Shown here piece after piece: positions 24,071 to 33,596 of a stretch of 64,000 bases of DNA (position 1 is the stretch's first letter; each line of letters starts with the position of its first letter). Source of the DNA: Streptomyces sp. NBC_01471. Its GTDB lineage: Bacteria > Actinomycetota > Actinomycetes > Streptomycetales > Streptomycetaceae. Made by a program: the position numbers and the translations under genes. The DNA lies in NCBI RefSeq assembly GCF_041438865.1, contig NZ_CP109450.1, positions 1,777,001 to 1,841,000 on the forward strand, read 5' to 3'. The notes under the pieces are model-generated. The model made no database searches, was not told the origin of the DNA, and saw only the letters and a program-made list of their open reading frames with translations.

Positions 24071-24556
24071 TCAGCCCTTGGCCAGCACCGTGGCCAGGGT
24101 GTCGAAGAAGATCTCCCAGCCGCCCCTGGCGTTCTCGTACTGCCCGGCTGTCAGGTTGCCGCCGCCCTGGTGGAAGGCCATCTCGGTACGGCCGCCGCCC
24201 AGGTCGGCGAAGGTGACGGTGACGATCTCACCCTCCACGTCCTCGGGCGCTCCCCCGTCCTTGAGGGTGAGGACCAGCCGTCCGGGGGCGCCGACCTCAC
24301 GGTAGACCCCGTGGAACGGCATCTCGCCGTGGTCCGGCACCACCAGCACCAGGCTCCATCTGCCGCCGGGGCGGACGTCCATGGTGACCCGGTCCAGGGG
24401 CGCCTCCGCGTCACCGCCGTACCAGGCGGCGAACTGCGCGGGCGTGGTCCAGGCCCGGAAGACCCGCTCGGGCGGTGCGTCCAGAACACGGGTGAGGGTG
24501 ATGCCCTCACCCGTCCCGTCCGCGGTGTCGTTCTCGGCGTTCTTCTCGGTGCTCAT
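24071..24556 (-). CDS. SRPBCC / AHSA1 domain protein
   Basis: This 161-aa START-like helix-grip protein has the AHSA1 pattern: ITLTRVLDAPPERVFRAWT at the start, AAWYGGDA, then DVRPGGRWSLVL and a C-terminal helix GGWEIFFDTLATVLA. Such small cytoplasmic proteins bind hydrophobic ligands or aid resistance and chaperone functions; no catalytic residue can be named. I chose ATG 24556 (AAGGA upstream) rather than the frame start 27 bases earlier. It converges on the LOG-like gene with nine bases between their ends. No operon partner is obvious. Confidence 0.85.
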   Translation of the reverse strand: MSTEKNAENDTADGTGEGITLTRVLDAPPERVFRAWTTPAQFAAWYGGDAEAPLDRVTMDVRPGGRWSLVLVVPDHGEMPFHGVYREVGAPGRLVLTLKDGGAPEDVEGEIVTVTFADLGGGRTEMAFHQGGGNLTAGQYENARGGWEIFFDTLATVLAKG

Positions 24557-24668
24557 GGTGTCCTTGCCCTTTCCGGAGGTCACTCAGATGTTCTCCCGGG
24601 CGGCCGGGGCTGTCCTGCCGGAACACCCGGCCCGGTGACCGCGGCCGGCGGACGCCCGGGACCCGCCC

Positions 24669-25694
24669 TCACTCCTCCGCGGCCAGCAGGACCACATCGG
24701 CCGCCCCGAAGACCGCCCCCACCGTCTCGCCCACACCGGGCGCCGTGAGCAGCGGGCACTCGGCCTCCAGCTGCGGTCCGTGCTCCGGACGGAGCAGTAC
24801 GGCCACGTGGCTGCCCCGGAACGTGCGCGCCTCCACCGTGCAGCGCAGCCCCTCCCGCGGCGCCGCGAGCCGCACACCGGCGGGCCGCACCAGGAGCCGG
24901 CCCTCCCCCTGCGCCGATCCCTCCGGCACCGGGATCTTGCCCCAGGGAGTGTCGGCCGCCCGGCCCGTGACCGTCGCGGCCACCACGTTGTCGAGACCGA
25001 GGAACCGCGCGACGAACTCAGAAGCCGGCCGCTGCCACACCTCCAGCGGGGTACCGGCCTGGGCGATCCGCCCGTCCCGCATCACCACGACCCGGTCCGC
25101 CAGCGCGAAGGCCTCACCCTGGTCGTGAGTGACGGCGAGCACGGTCGTACCCAGCCGGCCGAACAGACCGCGCAGTTCCACGACGAGGCGTTCACGCAGG
25201 CTGCGGTCGAGCTGACCGAGCGGCTCATCGAGCATCAGCAGTTTGGGGCGTGGGGCCAGCGCCCGGGCCAGCGCGACGCGCTGCTGCTCCCCGCCCGAGA
25301 GCGCGCCCACCGCCCGCCGCTCGGCGCCGGGCAGGCCGACCAGTTCCAGCAACTCCCGCACCCGCTGGGGCTGTTCGGCCCGGGGGACGGAGCGCATCCG
25401 CAGCCCGAAGGCCACATTGCCCCCGACATCACGCTGCGGAAAGAGCTGGTGGTCCTGGAACATCAGGCCGACACCGCGCCGGTGCACCGGCACCCCGCTC
25501 TGCTCCGTCCCGTCCAGCAGCACCCGCCCGGCGGACGCGGGCTGCAGCCCCGCCACGACCCGCAGCAGCGTCGACTTGCCGCTGCCGCTGGGCCCGAGCA
25601 CACAGACCGTCTCGTGCTCGGCGACCGCCAGGTCCACCGCGTCCAGCGCCACCCGCTGCCCGAAGCGGACCGTCACACCGTCCAGTTGCAGCAT
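24669..25694 (-). CDS. thiQ: Thiamine ABC transporter ATPase, ThiQ-like
   Basis: This 341-aa ATPase has Walker A GPSGSGKST (34-42), signature LSGGEQQR, Walker B LLMLDEP and H-switch AVTHD, followed by an ~110-residue TOBE-like tail, longer than the short ThiQ of enterobacteria. The ATG at 25694 overlaps the permease stop as TGATG. It is the last gene of a three-gene importer operon under a TPP riboswitch, so thiamine or a thiamine precursor is the expected cargo. Without the riboswitch it would be indistinguishable from Fe3+ or phosphonate ATPases. Confidence 0.87.
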   Translation of the reverse strand: MLQLDGVTVRFGQRVALDAVDLAVAEHETVCVLGPSGSGKSTLLRVVAGLQPASAGRVLLDGTEQSGVPVHRRGVGLMFQDHQLFPQRDVGGNVAFGLRMRSVPRAEQPQRVRELLELVGLPGAERRAVGALSGGEQQRVALARALAPRPKLLMLDEPLGQLDRSLRERLVVELRGLFGRLGTTVLAVTHDQGEAFALADRVVVMRDGRIAQAGTPLEVWQRPASEFVARFLGLDNVVAATVTGRAADTPWGKIPVPEGSAQGEGRLLVRPAGVRLAAPREGLRCTVEARTFRGSHVAVLLRPEHGPQLEAECPLLTAPGVGETVGAVFGAADVVLLAAEE

Positions 25695-27433
25695 CAGAAC
25701 TCTCCAGAGCGGTCGGTACGAATGCGTTCGAGCACCAGCAGCGACACGGCGCACACCAGCATCAGGATCGTGGACAGCGCCATCGCCTGCCCGTAGTTGA
25801 GCTCACCGGCCCGGCCCAGCAGCCGTGCCACCGCCACCGGGAGGGTCGGGTTGTCGGGCCTGGCGATGAAGACCGTCGCCCCGAACTCCCCCAGCGACAC
25901 GGCGAACGCGAAGCCGGCCGCGACCAGCAGCGCCCGGCGCACCATCGGCAGGTCCACCTCGCGCCAGGCCCGCAGCGGCGAGGCACCGAGAACGGCCGCG
26001 GCCTCCCGCAGCCGCCCGTCCACCGCACGCAGCACCGGCAGCATCGTCCGTACGACGAACGGAACGCCCACCAGCGCCTGGGCGAGCGGCACCAGGATCC
26101 AGGACGAGCGCAGATCGAGCGGCGGCTTGTCGAGGGTGATCAGGAACCCGAAGCCGACCGTCACGGCGGAGACCCCGAGGGGCAGCATCAGCAGGGCGTC
26201 GAACCCGCGCACCAGCCGTCCGGCCCGCCGGGTGAGCGCCGCGGCCGCGAGTCCGCCGACGGCCAGGGCGATCCCGGTCGCGGCCAGGGCGTACCGCACG
26301 GAGTTCCAGATCGCGTCGACCGGCGGGACCAGGAACGTACCGCCGCCGGCGCCCTGCGACTGGAGCGCCCGGTAGAACGCGAAGCCGTAGCCCCCCGGGC
26401 CGTCCAGCGAACGCGCGACCAGGACCCCCAGCGGCAGCAGGATCAGTACGGCGATCACCGCGATCACCCCGCCGACCAGCGTCCACTGGCCCGTCCCCCG
26501 CGGACGGCGCGCGGTCTGCGCCGGATCCACCAGGCTCAGCGCGCTCTCCCTGCGCCGCACGGTCCAGGCGTGCAGCGCGAGGATCGCTCCGACCGCGGCG
26601 AACTGCACCAGTGTCAGCACGGCCGCCGTCGGCAGGTCGAGCAGTTCGGCGGTCTCCCGGTAGATCTCCACCTCCAGCGTGGAGAAGGTGGGTCCGCCGA
26701 GGATCTGCACCACGCCGAAGGAGGTGAAGGTGAAGAGGAAGACCATCAGCGAGGCGGCGGCCACCGCGGGCGTCAGCGCGGGCAGGGTCACCCGGCGCCA
26801 GGCGGCGAACCTGGAGGCGCCGAGCACCCGCGCGGCCTCCTCCTGGCGCGGGTCGAGCTGCGCCCAGAGGCCGCCCACGGTCCTCACGACCACCGCGTAG
26901 TTGAAGAAGACGTGCGCGAGCAGAATCGCCCAGACGGTGGTGTCCAGGCGTACGCCCCACAGCTGGTCGAGCAGGCCGCCGCGGCCCAGCAGCGCGAGGA
27001 AGGCCGTCCCGACGACGACGGTGGGCAGCACGAAGGGCACCGTCGCCACGGCGCGCAGCAGCTGCTTGCCGGGGAAGTCGAAGCGGGCGAAGACGTACGC
27101 GCCGGGGAGCGCGATCAGCAGCGTGAGCCCGGTCGACGCGCACGCCTGCCAGGTGGTGAACCACAGGATGTGCAGGATGTCGGGCTGGCTCAGCACGTCG
27201 CCGATCCGCCCGAACTGCCAGGTGCCGCCGGCCTTGAGGCCGCGGCCGACGATGGCGGCGACCGGGTAGGCGAAGAAGACGGCGAAGAACGTGACGGGCA
27301 CGGCCATCAGCGCGAGCCGCACCGCCGTCCGCCGCCGGGCCGCCCTGTTCGCTGGCCCCGGCCCGGTCGCGGACGGCCCCTTCCGCGCCGCGGGCTCTAC
27401 TTCAGGACGATCGAGGACCACGACTTGACCCAC
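25694..27433 (-). CDS. thiP: Thiamine ABC transporter permease, ThiP-like fused double permease
   Basis: This 579-aa protein contains two permease modules, each with about six membrane segments and its own EAA loop (EAARVLGASRFAAWR in the first half and EAAAVLGASPLRAWR in the second). This fused form is typical of ThiP and FbpB. It begins with GTG at 27433, inside the 3' end of thiB (overlap 37 bases); a GTG at 27421 is a second option. The stop overlaps the thiQ start, so translation of all three genes appears coupled. The TPP riboswitch upstream of thiB argues for thiamine rather than iron. Confidence 0.87.
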   Translation of the reverse strand: MGQVVVLDRPEVEPAARKGPSATGPGPANRAARRRTAVRLALMAVPVTFFAVFFAYPVAAIVGRGLKAGGTWQFGRIGDVLSQPDILHILWFTTWQACASTGLTLLIALPGAYVFARFDFPGKQLLRAVATVPFVLPTVVVGTAFLALLGRGGLLDQLWGVRLDTTVWAILLAHVFFNYAVVVRTVGGLWAQLDPRQEEAARVLGASRFAAWRRVTLPALTPAVAAASLMVFLFTFTSFGVVQILGGPTFSTLEVEIYRETAELLDLPTAAVLTLVQFAAVGAILALHAWTVRRRESALSLVDPAQTARRPRGTGQWTLVGGVIAVIAVLILLPLGVLVARSLDGPGGYGFAFYRALQSQGAGGGTFLVPPVDAIWNSVRYALAATGIALAVGGLAAAALTRRAGRLVRGFDALLMLPLGVSAVTVGFGFLITLDKPPLDLRSSWILVPLAQALVGVPFVVRTMLPVLRAVDGRLREAAAVLGASPLRAWREVDLPMVRRALLVAAGFAFAVSLGEFGATVFIARPDNPTLPVAVARLLGRAGELNYGQAMALSTILMLVCAVSLLVLERIRTDRSGEF

Positions 27434-28521
27434 TGATCACGGTTCTTGGCGATCGTGCCGGGTGCGACGGTCTCGGGACGGGTGACCTTCGCGCCGAACT
27501 TCGTGAACACCGCGGGCTCCTTCGCGCCCTTCACCACGGGGTCCACGAACATGTTGAGCGGCATGTCCTCCTGGAACTTCTTGCTGATCAGGAAGTCGAT
27601 CAGGGCCTTGCCGCCCTTCTCGTTCTTCGCGCCGTCAAGCAGCCCGGCGAACTCGATCTGCCGGAAGCAGGTGGAGGTGACGACACCGGTGGGGGCGGTC
27701 TTCGGCTGCGGCTTGGCGTACAGCACCTCGGCGGGCGGGCTCGACGCGTACGAGACGACGAGCGGCCGGTCGCCCTTGGCCTTCTTGCCGCCGGCCGAAC
27801 CGGAGAAGTCGTTGTTGTACGCCTGCTCCCAGCCGTCGTCGACCTTGACGCCGTTGGCCTCAAGCTTCTTCCAGTACGCCTGCCAGCCGTCGTTCCCGTA
27901 CCGGGCGACCGTGCCGAGCATGAAGCCGAGCCCGGGCGACGAGGTGGCGACGTTCTCGGTGACGAGGAGGTTCTTGTACTGCGGCTTGATCAGATCGTCG
28001 AAGCTCTTGGGCGGGGCGAGCTTGTGGTCGGCGAAGTACTTCTTGTCGTAGTTGACGCAGAGGTCGCCGCTGTCGATGGGGGTGACCCGGTGCTTCGCCG
28101 CATCGAGCTGTACCCCGGAATCGACCTGGTCCAGACCCCTGGCCCGGTACGGCGTGAAGAGGCCGTTGCTGAGTGCCCGCGACAGCAGGGTGTTGTCGAC
28201 GCCGAAGAAGACGTCGCCGCGCGGGGATCCCTTGCTGAGGATCTCCTGGTTGAGCGCGGCTCCGGCGTCCCCGCTCTTCAGGACGTGGACGGTGTAGCCG
28301 GTCTCCTTCGTGAACTCCTTCAGCACGGCGGGGGACGCGGCGAACGAGTCGTGGCTGACCAGCGTGACGACCTTGGAGTTCTTGGCGCCCGAACCGGAGT
28401 CGCCGGAGCTTCCGCAGGCAGCGAGCGTCGAGACGCCCAGCGCGGCGGCCAGCGCCGTGACGGTGAGCCTCCTGGTGGTCAGCGTTCTGCCGGACGTGCG
28501 CGCTCGCTTGGTGGTACTCAC
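27397..28521 (-). CDS. thiB: Thiamine-binding lipoprotein, ThiB-like
   Basis: This 374-aa extracellular solute-binding protein has a basic N-terminus with RR, a hydrophobic core and a lipobox LAAC, so it is lipid-anchored. The mature region matches ThiB/iron-type binders (VVTLVSHDSFA and GDVFFGVDNTLLSRAL). I chose GTG 28521 because AGGAGGA lies four to five bases before it; the earlier in-frame ATG lies upstream of that site. It is the first gene of thiB-thiP-thiQ and directly follows a TPP riboswitch and a hairpin. Binding of thiamine or a phosphate ester is expected from the riboswitch and not directly shown by residues. Confidence 0.9.
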   Translation of the reverse strand: MSTTKRARTSGRTLTTRRLTVTALAAALGVSTLAACGSSGDSGSGAKNSKVVTLVSHDSFAASPAVLKEFTKETGYTVHVLKSGDAGAALNQEILSKGSPRGDVFFGVDNTLLSRALSNGLFTPYRARGLDQVDSGVQLDAAKHRVTPIDSGDLCVNYDKKYFADHKLAPPKSFDDLIKPQYKNLLVTENVATSSPGLGFMLGTVARYGNDGWQAYWKKLEANGVKVDDGWEQAYNNDFSGSAGGKKAKGDRPLVVSYASSPPAEVLYAKPQPKTAPTGVVTSTCFRQIEFAGLLDGAKNEKGGKALIDFLISKKFQEDMPLNMFVDPVVKGAKEPAVFTKFGAKVTRPETVAPGTIAKNRDQWVKSWSSIVLK

Positions 28522-28560
28522 TGATTCCTCCTGGGATGGGGACATCCAGGAAGAGACGCG

Positions 28561-28586
28561 GCCCTGCCCGCGGAAACGGGCAGGGC
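28561..28586 (-). terminator. GC-rich hairpin between the TPP riboswitch and thiB
   Basis: GCCCTGCCCG (28561-28570) and CGGGCAGGGC (28577-28586) form a perfect 10-bp stem with a 6-base loop, between the aptamer and the thiB ribosome binding site. It is a good candidate expression platform (terminator without a U-run, or mRNA clamp). Confidence 0.6.
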
Positions 28587-28602
28587 TGAACAGCTTGAGT
28601 AG

Positions 28603-28692
28603 TGACCGAACTTCCTACCCGGAATGACCCGGGCAAGGTTCAGAGGGTCTGCGGCGTGCCGCACTCTCAGCGCTGTGGCGCTCCCCTGTCGG
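28603..28692 (-). promoter_or_regulatory. TPP (THI-box) riboswitch controlling thiBPQ
   Basis: The minus strand carries all conserved THI-box segments in order: CAGGGGAGC, GCTGAGAGTGC (28661-28671), AGACCCTCTGAACCTTGC (28634-28651) and GGGTCATTCCGGGTAGGAAG (28611-28630). Ends CCGA and TCGG can pair as P1. It lies 80 bases upstream of thiB in the sense direction. High thiamine diphosphate should lower transporter expression. Confidence 0.95.
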
Positions 28693-28726
28693 AATATGAA
28701 AATGTGCGGCCCACGTTACACGGGCC

Positions 28727-29833
28727 CTACCGCTCCGCGGCCGCCAGCTGCCCGCACGCTCCGTCGATCTCCTGGCCACGGGTGTCCCGTACGGTCACGG
28801 GGACACCGTGGGCGGCGATGGCGGCGACGAACGCCTTCTCGTCCTCCGGCCGGGACGCGGTCCACTTGGAGCCCGGTGTCGGGTTGAGCGGGATCAGGTT
28901 GACGTGGACCGGCTTGCCCTTGAGGAGCCGTCCGAGCCGGTCGCCCCGCCAGGCGTGGTCGTTGATGTCGCGGATGAGCGCGTACTCGATGGAGACCCGG
29001 CGGCCGGACTTCGCGGCGTACTCCCACGCCGCGTCGAGCACCTCGCGGACCTTCCAGCGCGTGTTCACCGGGACGAGGGTGTCGCGCAGCTCGTCGTCGG
29101 GCGCGTGCAGCGAGACCGCGAGGCGGCACTTGAAGCCCTCGTCGGCGAAGCGCAGCATCGCCGGCACCAGACCGACCGTGGACACGGTGATCCCGCGCTG
29201 CGAGAGCCCGAGACCGTCCGGCTCGGGGTCGGTCAGCCGGCGGATCGAGCCGACCACCCTCTTGTAGTTGGCGAGGGGCTCGCCCATGCCCATGAAGACG
29301 ATGTTGGAGAGCCGCGCGGGCCCGCCCGGCACCTCACCGTCGCGCAGCGCTCGCATACCGTCGACGATCTGGTGCACGATCTCGGCGGTCGAGAGGTTGC
29401 GGTCGAGGCCCGCCTGACCGGTGGCGCAGAAGGGGCAGTTCATACCGCAGCCGGCCTGCGAGGAGATGCACATCGTCACCCGGTCCGGGTAGCGCATCAG
29501 CACCGACTCGACGAGCGTGCCGTCGTGCAGCTTCCAGAGCGTCTTACGGGTGGTGTCGTCGTCGCAGCTGATGTGGCGCACGACGCTCATCAGGTCGGGA
29601 AGCAGCGCCTCCCGCAGCTTCTCGCGCGAGGCGGCCGGGATGTCGGTCCACTCGGCGGGGTCGTGGGTGTACCGCGCGAAGTAGTGCTGCGACAGCTGCT
29701 TGGCGCGGAACGGCTTCTCGCCGGTCTCGGCCACGGCGTCCTTGCGCTCGGCGGGCGTGAGGTCGGCGAGGTGGAGCGGGGGCTTCTTGGCTCCGCGGGG
29801 CGCGACGAAAGTGAGTTCTCCGGGCTTAGGCAT
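28727..29833 (-). CDS. rlmN: 23S rRNA (adenine2503-C2)-methyltransferase, dual-specificity RlmN
   Basis: This 368-aa radical-SAM enzyme methylates C2 of A2503 in 23S rRNA and A37 of some tRNAs, tuning peptidyl-transfer fidelity. The cluster-binding cysteines are Cys129, Cys133 and Cys136 in [14 protein letters not shown], and the C-terminal methyl-accepting Cys360 lies in GACGQL. Other family motifs include [11 protein letters not shown] and RVSIEYALI. It is near the normal length. The lack of a Cfr-type pattern and the housekeeping location favour RlmN over the resistance enzyme Cfr. It follows the rpsB-cdsA group after a hairpin and precedes the thiamine operon. Confidence 0.95.
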   Translation of the reverse strand: MPKPGELTFVAPRGAKKPPLHLADLTPAERKDAVAETGEKPFRAKQLSQHYFARYTHDPAEWTDIPAASREKLREALLPDLMSVVRHISCDDDTTRKTLWKLHDGTLVESVLMRYPDRVTMCISSQAGCGMNCPFCATGQAGLDRNLSTAEIVHQIVDGMRALRDGEVPGGPARLSNIVFMGMGEPLANYKRVVGSIRRLTDPEPDGLGLSQRGITVSTVGLVPAMLRFADEGFKCRLAVSLHAPDDELRDTLVPVNTRWKVREVLDAAWEYAAKSGRRVSIEYALIRDINDHAWRGDRLGRLLKGKPVHVNLIPLNPTPGSKWTASRPEDEKAFVAAIAAHGVPVTVRDTRGQEIDGACGQLAAAER

Positions 29834-29857
29834 GGTTCATCCAGTGTCGCAGACAGC

Positions 29858-29899
29858 GGAGGGAGGGCCCGCCGTCCTGTGGACGACGCCCCTCCCTCC
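29858..29899 (-). terminator. Hairpin after cdsA, before rlmN
   Basis: GGAGGGAGGG (29858-29867) pairs with CCCTCCCTCC (29890-29899), with an inner CGTCC/GGACG helix. It should end the frr-cdsA transcript and isolate rlmN. Confidence 0.65.
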
Positions 29900-29945
29900 G
29901 GTGAAGGCACAGGTCAGAGACGTGGATATACGCCGATCGCCGGTC

Positions 29946-31046
29946 TCAGGAGCCGACGAAGAGCACCAGCAGCAGCCAGACCACGGGTGCGGTGGGCAGC
30001 AGGGAGTCCAGCCGGTCCATGATCCCGCCGTGGCCCGGCAGCAGCGTTCCCATGTCCTTGATCCCGAGATCCCGCTTGATCATGGACTCGCCCAGATCGC
30101 CCAGGGTGGCGCTGGCCGCGACGGCGAGGCCGAGCAGCAGACCCTGCCACCACTGCCCGTCGTCGATCAGGAACCGCATGCAGAGGGCGCCCGCCACCAT
30201 CGCGAAGCTGACCGCGCCGAACAGCCCCTCCCTGGTCTTTCCGGGGCTGATGCGCGGTGCGAGCTTGTGCTTGCCGAAGCGCCAGCCGATCGCGTACGCG
30301 CCCGTGTCGCTGACCACGGTCAGGACCAGGAACGTGAGCACCCGCCAGGGGCCGTCGTCGGCCGCCAGCAGCAGCGCCACGAACGTCGCGAGGAACGGCA
30401 CGTAGAACGCGGCGAACACCCCCGCCGTGACATCCCTCAGATAGCCGTCGGGCGACTCGGTCATCCGCCAGACCAGGACGGCGAGCGCCGTGAGCGCCAT
30501 GGCGATCCAGGCACCCTCGGCCCCGCGCGCGTACCCGGCGACGACCATGGCGGCGCCGCCCACCGCGAGCGGTACGAGCGGCGCCTTGATGCCCTTGCGC
30601 TCGGCGAGCCGCGAGGTGAGTTCCCAGAGGCCGACGACCACCGCGACCGCGATCACGATCACGAACGCGGCCTTCCAGATGAAGAGGGAGGCGACCACCA
30701 CCACGCCGAGGCCGACACCGACCCCTATCGCCGACCGCAGATCGCGGCCGGCCTTCTTCTTCTCGGGAGGCGGCGGGGCTGGCATGGGCTCCTGCGGCAT
30801 CTCGTCACGGAACAGGGGGCCACTCGGGCGAGCGGCCCCCCGGTCGTGGTCGGCACGGCTGTGCTGGTCACGACCGCCGTCTTCGGCGTCTCTGCCTGAG
30901 TCGGGCACGATGGGCATGGGCCGAGTCTGCTCAACTTCATGCTCGCCGTATGCGGGACCCGCCGGGACAGCGCCCTGGTCGGGGGCGGGTCGCCATTCCC
31001 CGACGGAGTGGCCGCTCTGCGGGGCACCCCAGGAAGAGTCGTTCAT
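29946..31046 (-). CDS. cdsA: Phosphatidate cytidylyltransferase
   Basis: This 366-aa integral membrane enzyme makes CDP-diacylglycerol from phosphatidic acid and CTP for phospholipid synthesis. The C-terminal signature is intact: SATLGDLGESMIKRDLGIKD followed by LLPGHGGIMDRLDS. About eight membrane segments follow a ~110-residue hydrophilic N-terminus rich in Pro, Asp and Arg, which is an actinobacterial extension. The ATG at 31046 overlaps the frr stop (TGATG). It is the last gene of the frr-cdsA unit and is followed by a hairpin. Confidence 0.95.
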   Translation of the reverse strand: MNDSSWGAPQSGHSVGEWRPAPDQGAVPAGPAYGEHEVEQTRPMPIVPDSGRDAEDGGRDQHSRADHDRGAARPSGPLFRDEMPQEPMPAPPPPEKKKAGRDLRSAIGVGVGLGVVVVASLFIWKAAFVIVIAVAVVVGLWELTSRLAERKGIKAPLVPLAVGGAAMVVAGYARGAEGAWIAMALTALAVLVWRMTESPDGYLRDVTAGVFAAFYVPFLATFVALLLAADDGPWRVLTFLVLTVVSDTGAYAIGWRFGKHKLAPRISPGKTREGLFGAVSFAMVAGALCMRFLIDDGQWWQGLLLGLAVAASATLGDLGESMIKRDLGIKDMGTLLPGHGGIMDRLDSLLPTAPVVWLLLVLFVGS

Positions 31047-31603
31047 CAGACCTCGAGCAGCTCGGCTTCCTTGTGCTTGAGCAGCTCGTCCACCTGCGCG
31101 ACGTACTTCGCGGTGGTGTCGTCGAGCTCCTTCTCGGCGCGGCGGCCCTCGTCCTCGCCGACCTCGCCGTCCTTGATCATCTTGTCGATCGTCTCCTTGG
31201 CCTTGCGGCGGACGGAGCGGATCGAGATCTTGGAGTCCTCGGCCTTGGTCCTGGCGACCTTGATGTACTCCTTGCGGCGCTCACCGGTCAGCTCCGGGAA
31301 CGTCACACGGATGATGTTGCCGTCGTTGCTCGGGTTGACGCCGAGGTCCGAGTCACGGATCGCCTGCTCGATGTTCCGCAGCGAGGTCTTGTCGAACGGG
31401 GTCACCACGGCCATCCGGGCCTCCGGCACGGAGAACGAGGCGAGCTGGTTGATCGGGGTCAGCGCGCCGTAGTACTCCGCCACGATCTTGTTGAACATCG
31501 CCGGGTGCGCACGGCCGGTGCGGATCGCGGCGAAGTCCTCCTTGGCGACCACGACGGCCTTCTCCATCTTCTCCTCGGCCTCGAGGAGGGTCTCTTCGAT
31601 CAC
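31046..31603 (-). CDS. frr: Ribosome recycling factor
   Basis: This 185-aa factor, with EF-G, splits post-termination ribosomes. It matches RRF along its full length: triple-helix domain start [25 protein letters not shown], then the beta domain ([17 protein letters not shown]) and C-terminal helix with [16 protein letters not shown] chose GTG 31603 because the family begins at (M)IEETL and GGGAG lies six bases upstream; the open frame extends five codons further to an ATG. It lies between pyrH and cdsA in the standard order. The 172-base gap to pyrH shows only GC-rich sequence. Confidence 0.96.
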   Translation of the reverse strand: MIEETLLEAEEKMEKAVVVAKEDFAAIRTGRAHPAMFNKIVAEYYGALTPINQLASFSVPEARMAVVTPFDKTSLRNIEQAIRDSDLGVNPSNDGNIIRVTFPELTGERRKEYIKVARTKAEDSKISIRSVRRKAKETIDKMIKDGEVGEDEGRRAEKELDDTTAKYVAQVDELLKHKEAELLEV

Positions 31604-31775
31604 CACTTGCTCCCGCATGTCTTGAGTGGGCCCGCGTTCTCAGGCCCTGGAGTAAACCCGCGTCTTGCCCTGCACGGTGTCCGACCGGCAGGTTCTTGTC
31701 GGTCCTGTTGGCCTCTCGGCCTCGGCCTCGTGACTCGTGGCCCCTCGGCTCTCCCGAACGGCCGTCCCCCGGTTC

Positions 31776-32558
31776 TCAGGCCCGGGTGCCCTGGTCGTTC
31801 ACAAGAGTCCCGATCTTCTCACCCTTGACGGCCCGCGCGATATTGCCGGAGGCCAGCAGCTCGAAGACGAGGATCGGCAGACTGTTGTCACGGCAGAGGG
31901 TGATGGCGGTCGCGTCGGCGACCTTGAGGTTGCGGTTCAGCACCTCGCTGTACTCCAGCGCGTCGTACTTCACCGCGTCGGGGTTCTTCTTCGGGTCGGA
32001 GTCGTAGACCCCGTCCACCCCGTTCTTGCCCATGAGCAGCGCCTCGGCGTCGATCTCCAGGGCACGCTGCGCGGCGGTGGTGTCGGTGGAGAAGTACGGC
32101 ATGCCCATGCCCGCGCCGAAGATGACGACGCGCCCCTTCTCCAGGTGACGGACGGCGCGCAGCGGAATGTACGGCTCCGCGACCTGCCCCATGGTGATGG
32201 CGGTCTGGACGCGGGAGTCGATCCCCTCCTTCTCCAGGAAGTCCTGGAGGGCGAGGCAGTTCATGACCGTACCGAGCATGCCCATGTAGTCGGAGCGGGC
32301 CCGGTCCATGCCGCGCTGCTGGAGCTCGGCGCCGCGGAAGAAGTTACCGCCGCCGATGACGACCGCGATCTCGGCGCCGTCACGGACGACCGCCGCGATC
32401 TCGCGGGCGATGGCGTGTACGACGTCGGGGTCGACGCCGAGGCCGCCGCCGCCGGCGAACGCCTCACCCGACAGCTTCAGCATGAAGCGGCCGTGCCTCT
32501 TGACGTCGCCGGTACTGCCGTCGTCGGGACTGTCGGCGTTTTTGTCGGCCTGTTCCAT
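31776..32558 (-). CDS. pyrH: UMP kinase
   Basis: This 260-aa amino-acid-kinase-fold enzyme phosphorylates UMP to UDP in pyrimidine synthesis. Typical motifs: [12 protein letters not shown] near residue 26, [23 protein letters not shown], and [17 protein letters not shown] with the C-terminal [14 protein letters not shown]. The N-terminus has about 20 extra charged residues before the kinase fold, common in actinomycetes. It lies between tsf and frr in the order rpsB-tsf-pyrH-frr. A long hairpin separates it from tsf, so it may have partly independent expression. Confidence 0.96.
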   Translation of the reverse strand: MEQADKNADSPDDGSTGDVKRHGRFMLKLSGEAFAGGGGLGVDPDVVHAIAREIAAVVRDGAEIAVVIGGGNFFRGAELQQRGMDRARSDYMGMLGTVMNCLALQDFLEKEGIDSRVQTAITMGQVAEPYIPLRAVRHLEKGRVVIFGAGMGMPYFSTDTTAAQRALEIDAEALLMGKNGVDGVYDSDPKKNPDAVKYDALEYSEVLNRNLKVADATAITLCRDNSLPILVFELLASGNIARAVKGEKIGTLVNDQGTRA

Positions 32559-32586
32559 GGAGATCTCCTCGTGCGCATACGAAGAA

Positions 32587-32630
32587 GGCCATTGCCGGGG
32601 GTCCTTGCGGTTCCCTGTGCGGCAATGGCC
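32587..32630 (-). terminator. Hairpin between tsf and pyrH
   Basis: GGCCATTGCCG (32587-32597) and CGGCAATGGCC (32620-32630) are perfectly complementary, with a 22-base loop. On the minus strand it is followed by TTCTTCG. It probably terminates or attenuates rpsB-tsf transcription before pyrH. Confidence 0.7.
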
Positions 32631-32715
32631 TCCTCGTCAGATCTGCGGCCGTCCGGCGCGGACCCGGGCGGCTGCGTCAGACCCTATCGGGGTCTTCGGT
32701 GGATCGCGTACAGAC

Positions 32716-33552
32716 TCAGATGCCGACCTTGATGCGCGAGAAGCGCTTCAGGGTGACACCGGCCTCGTCCAGAACCTTCTGGACGGACTTCTTGTTGTCC
32801 AGGGCGTACGGCTGGCCCAGGAGGGTGGCGTCCTTGAAGAAGCCGTTGACCCGGCCCTCGACGATCTTCGGGAGCGCGGCCTCGGGCTTGCCCTCGGCGC
32901 GCGTGGTCTCCTCGGCGACGCGGCGCTCGGCCTCCACGACCTCGGCCGGGACGTCCTCGCGGTCCAGGTACTTCGGCGCGAAGGCGGCGATGTGCTGCGC
33001 GATACCGCGGGCGAGCTCGGCGTCGGCCTTGTCCAGCTCGACCAGGACACCGATCTGCGGGGGCAGGTCGGGCATGGTGCGGTGCATGTACGAGGTCACG
33101 TAGCCGCCCGAGAACTGGGCGAAGCGGTCCAGGACGATCTTCTCGCCGAGGTTCGCGTTGGCCTCGTCCACGTACGCCTGGACGGTCTTGCCGGCCTCGA
33201 TCTCGGACGCGAGGAGCGTCGCGATGTCGGCCGGGGAGGTCGCGGCGACGTGCGCGGCGAGCGCGTTGGCGACAGCCTGGAACTTGTCACCCTTGGCGAC
33301 GAAGTCCGTCTCGCACTTCAGCTCGACCAGAACACCGGAGGTGTTGTCGTCGGCGATGAGGGAGACGACGGCGCCGTTCTCGGCGGAGCGGCCCTCGCGC
33401 TTGGCGACGCCCTTCTGGCCCTTGATACGGAGCGCCTCGACGGCCTTGTCGACACTGCCGTCGGCCTCGTCGAGCGCCTTCTTGCAGTCCATCATGCCGG
33501 CGCCGGTGAGCTCGCGGAGCTTCTTGACGTCAGCGGCGGTGTAGTTCGCCAT
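32716..33552 (-). CDS. tsf: Translation elongation factor Ts
   Basis: This 278-aa nucleotide-exchange factor reloads EF-Tu with GTP. The N-terminal UBA-like module and signature are clear (LRELTGAGMMDCKKALDEA), followed by the TDFVAKGDKF core region and the dimerisation domain. The length is usual for actinobacterial EF-Ts. I chose ATG 33552 because the family starts at MANYTAADVKKL; the frame is open for another 26 codons upstream without coding character. It follows rpsB after a strong hairpin. Confidence 0.97.
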   Translation of the reverse strand: MANYTAADVKKLRELTGAGMMDCKKALDEADGSVDKAVEALRIKGQKGVAKREGRSAENGAVVSLIADDNTSGVLVELKCETDFVAKGDKFQAVANALAAHVAATSPADIATLLASEIEAGKTVQAYVDEANANLGEKIVLDRFAQFSGGYVTSYMHRTMPDLPPQIGVLVELDKADAELARGIAQHIAAFAPKYLDREDVPAEVVEAERRVAEETTRAEGKPEAALPKIVEGRVNGFFKDATLLGQPYALDNKKSVQKVLDEAGVTLKRFSRIKVGI

Positions 33553-33596
33553 GATCGTGAAATTCTCTCTCGAAGTCTGAAAGATCTTACGGGTGA

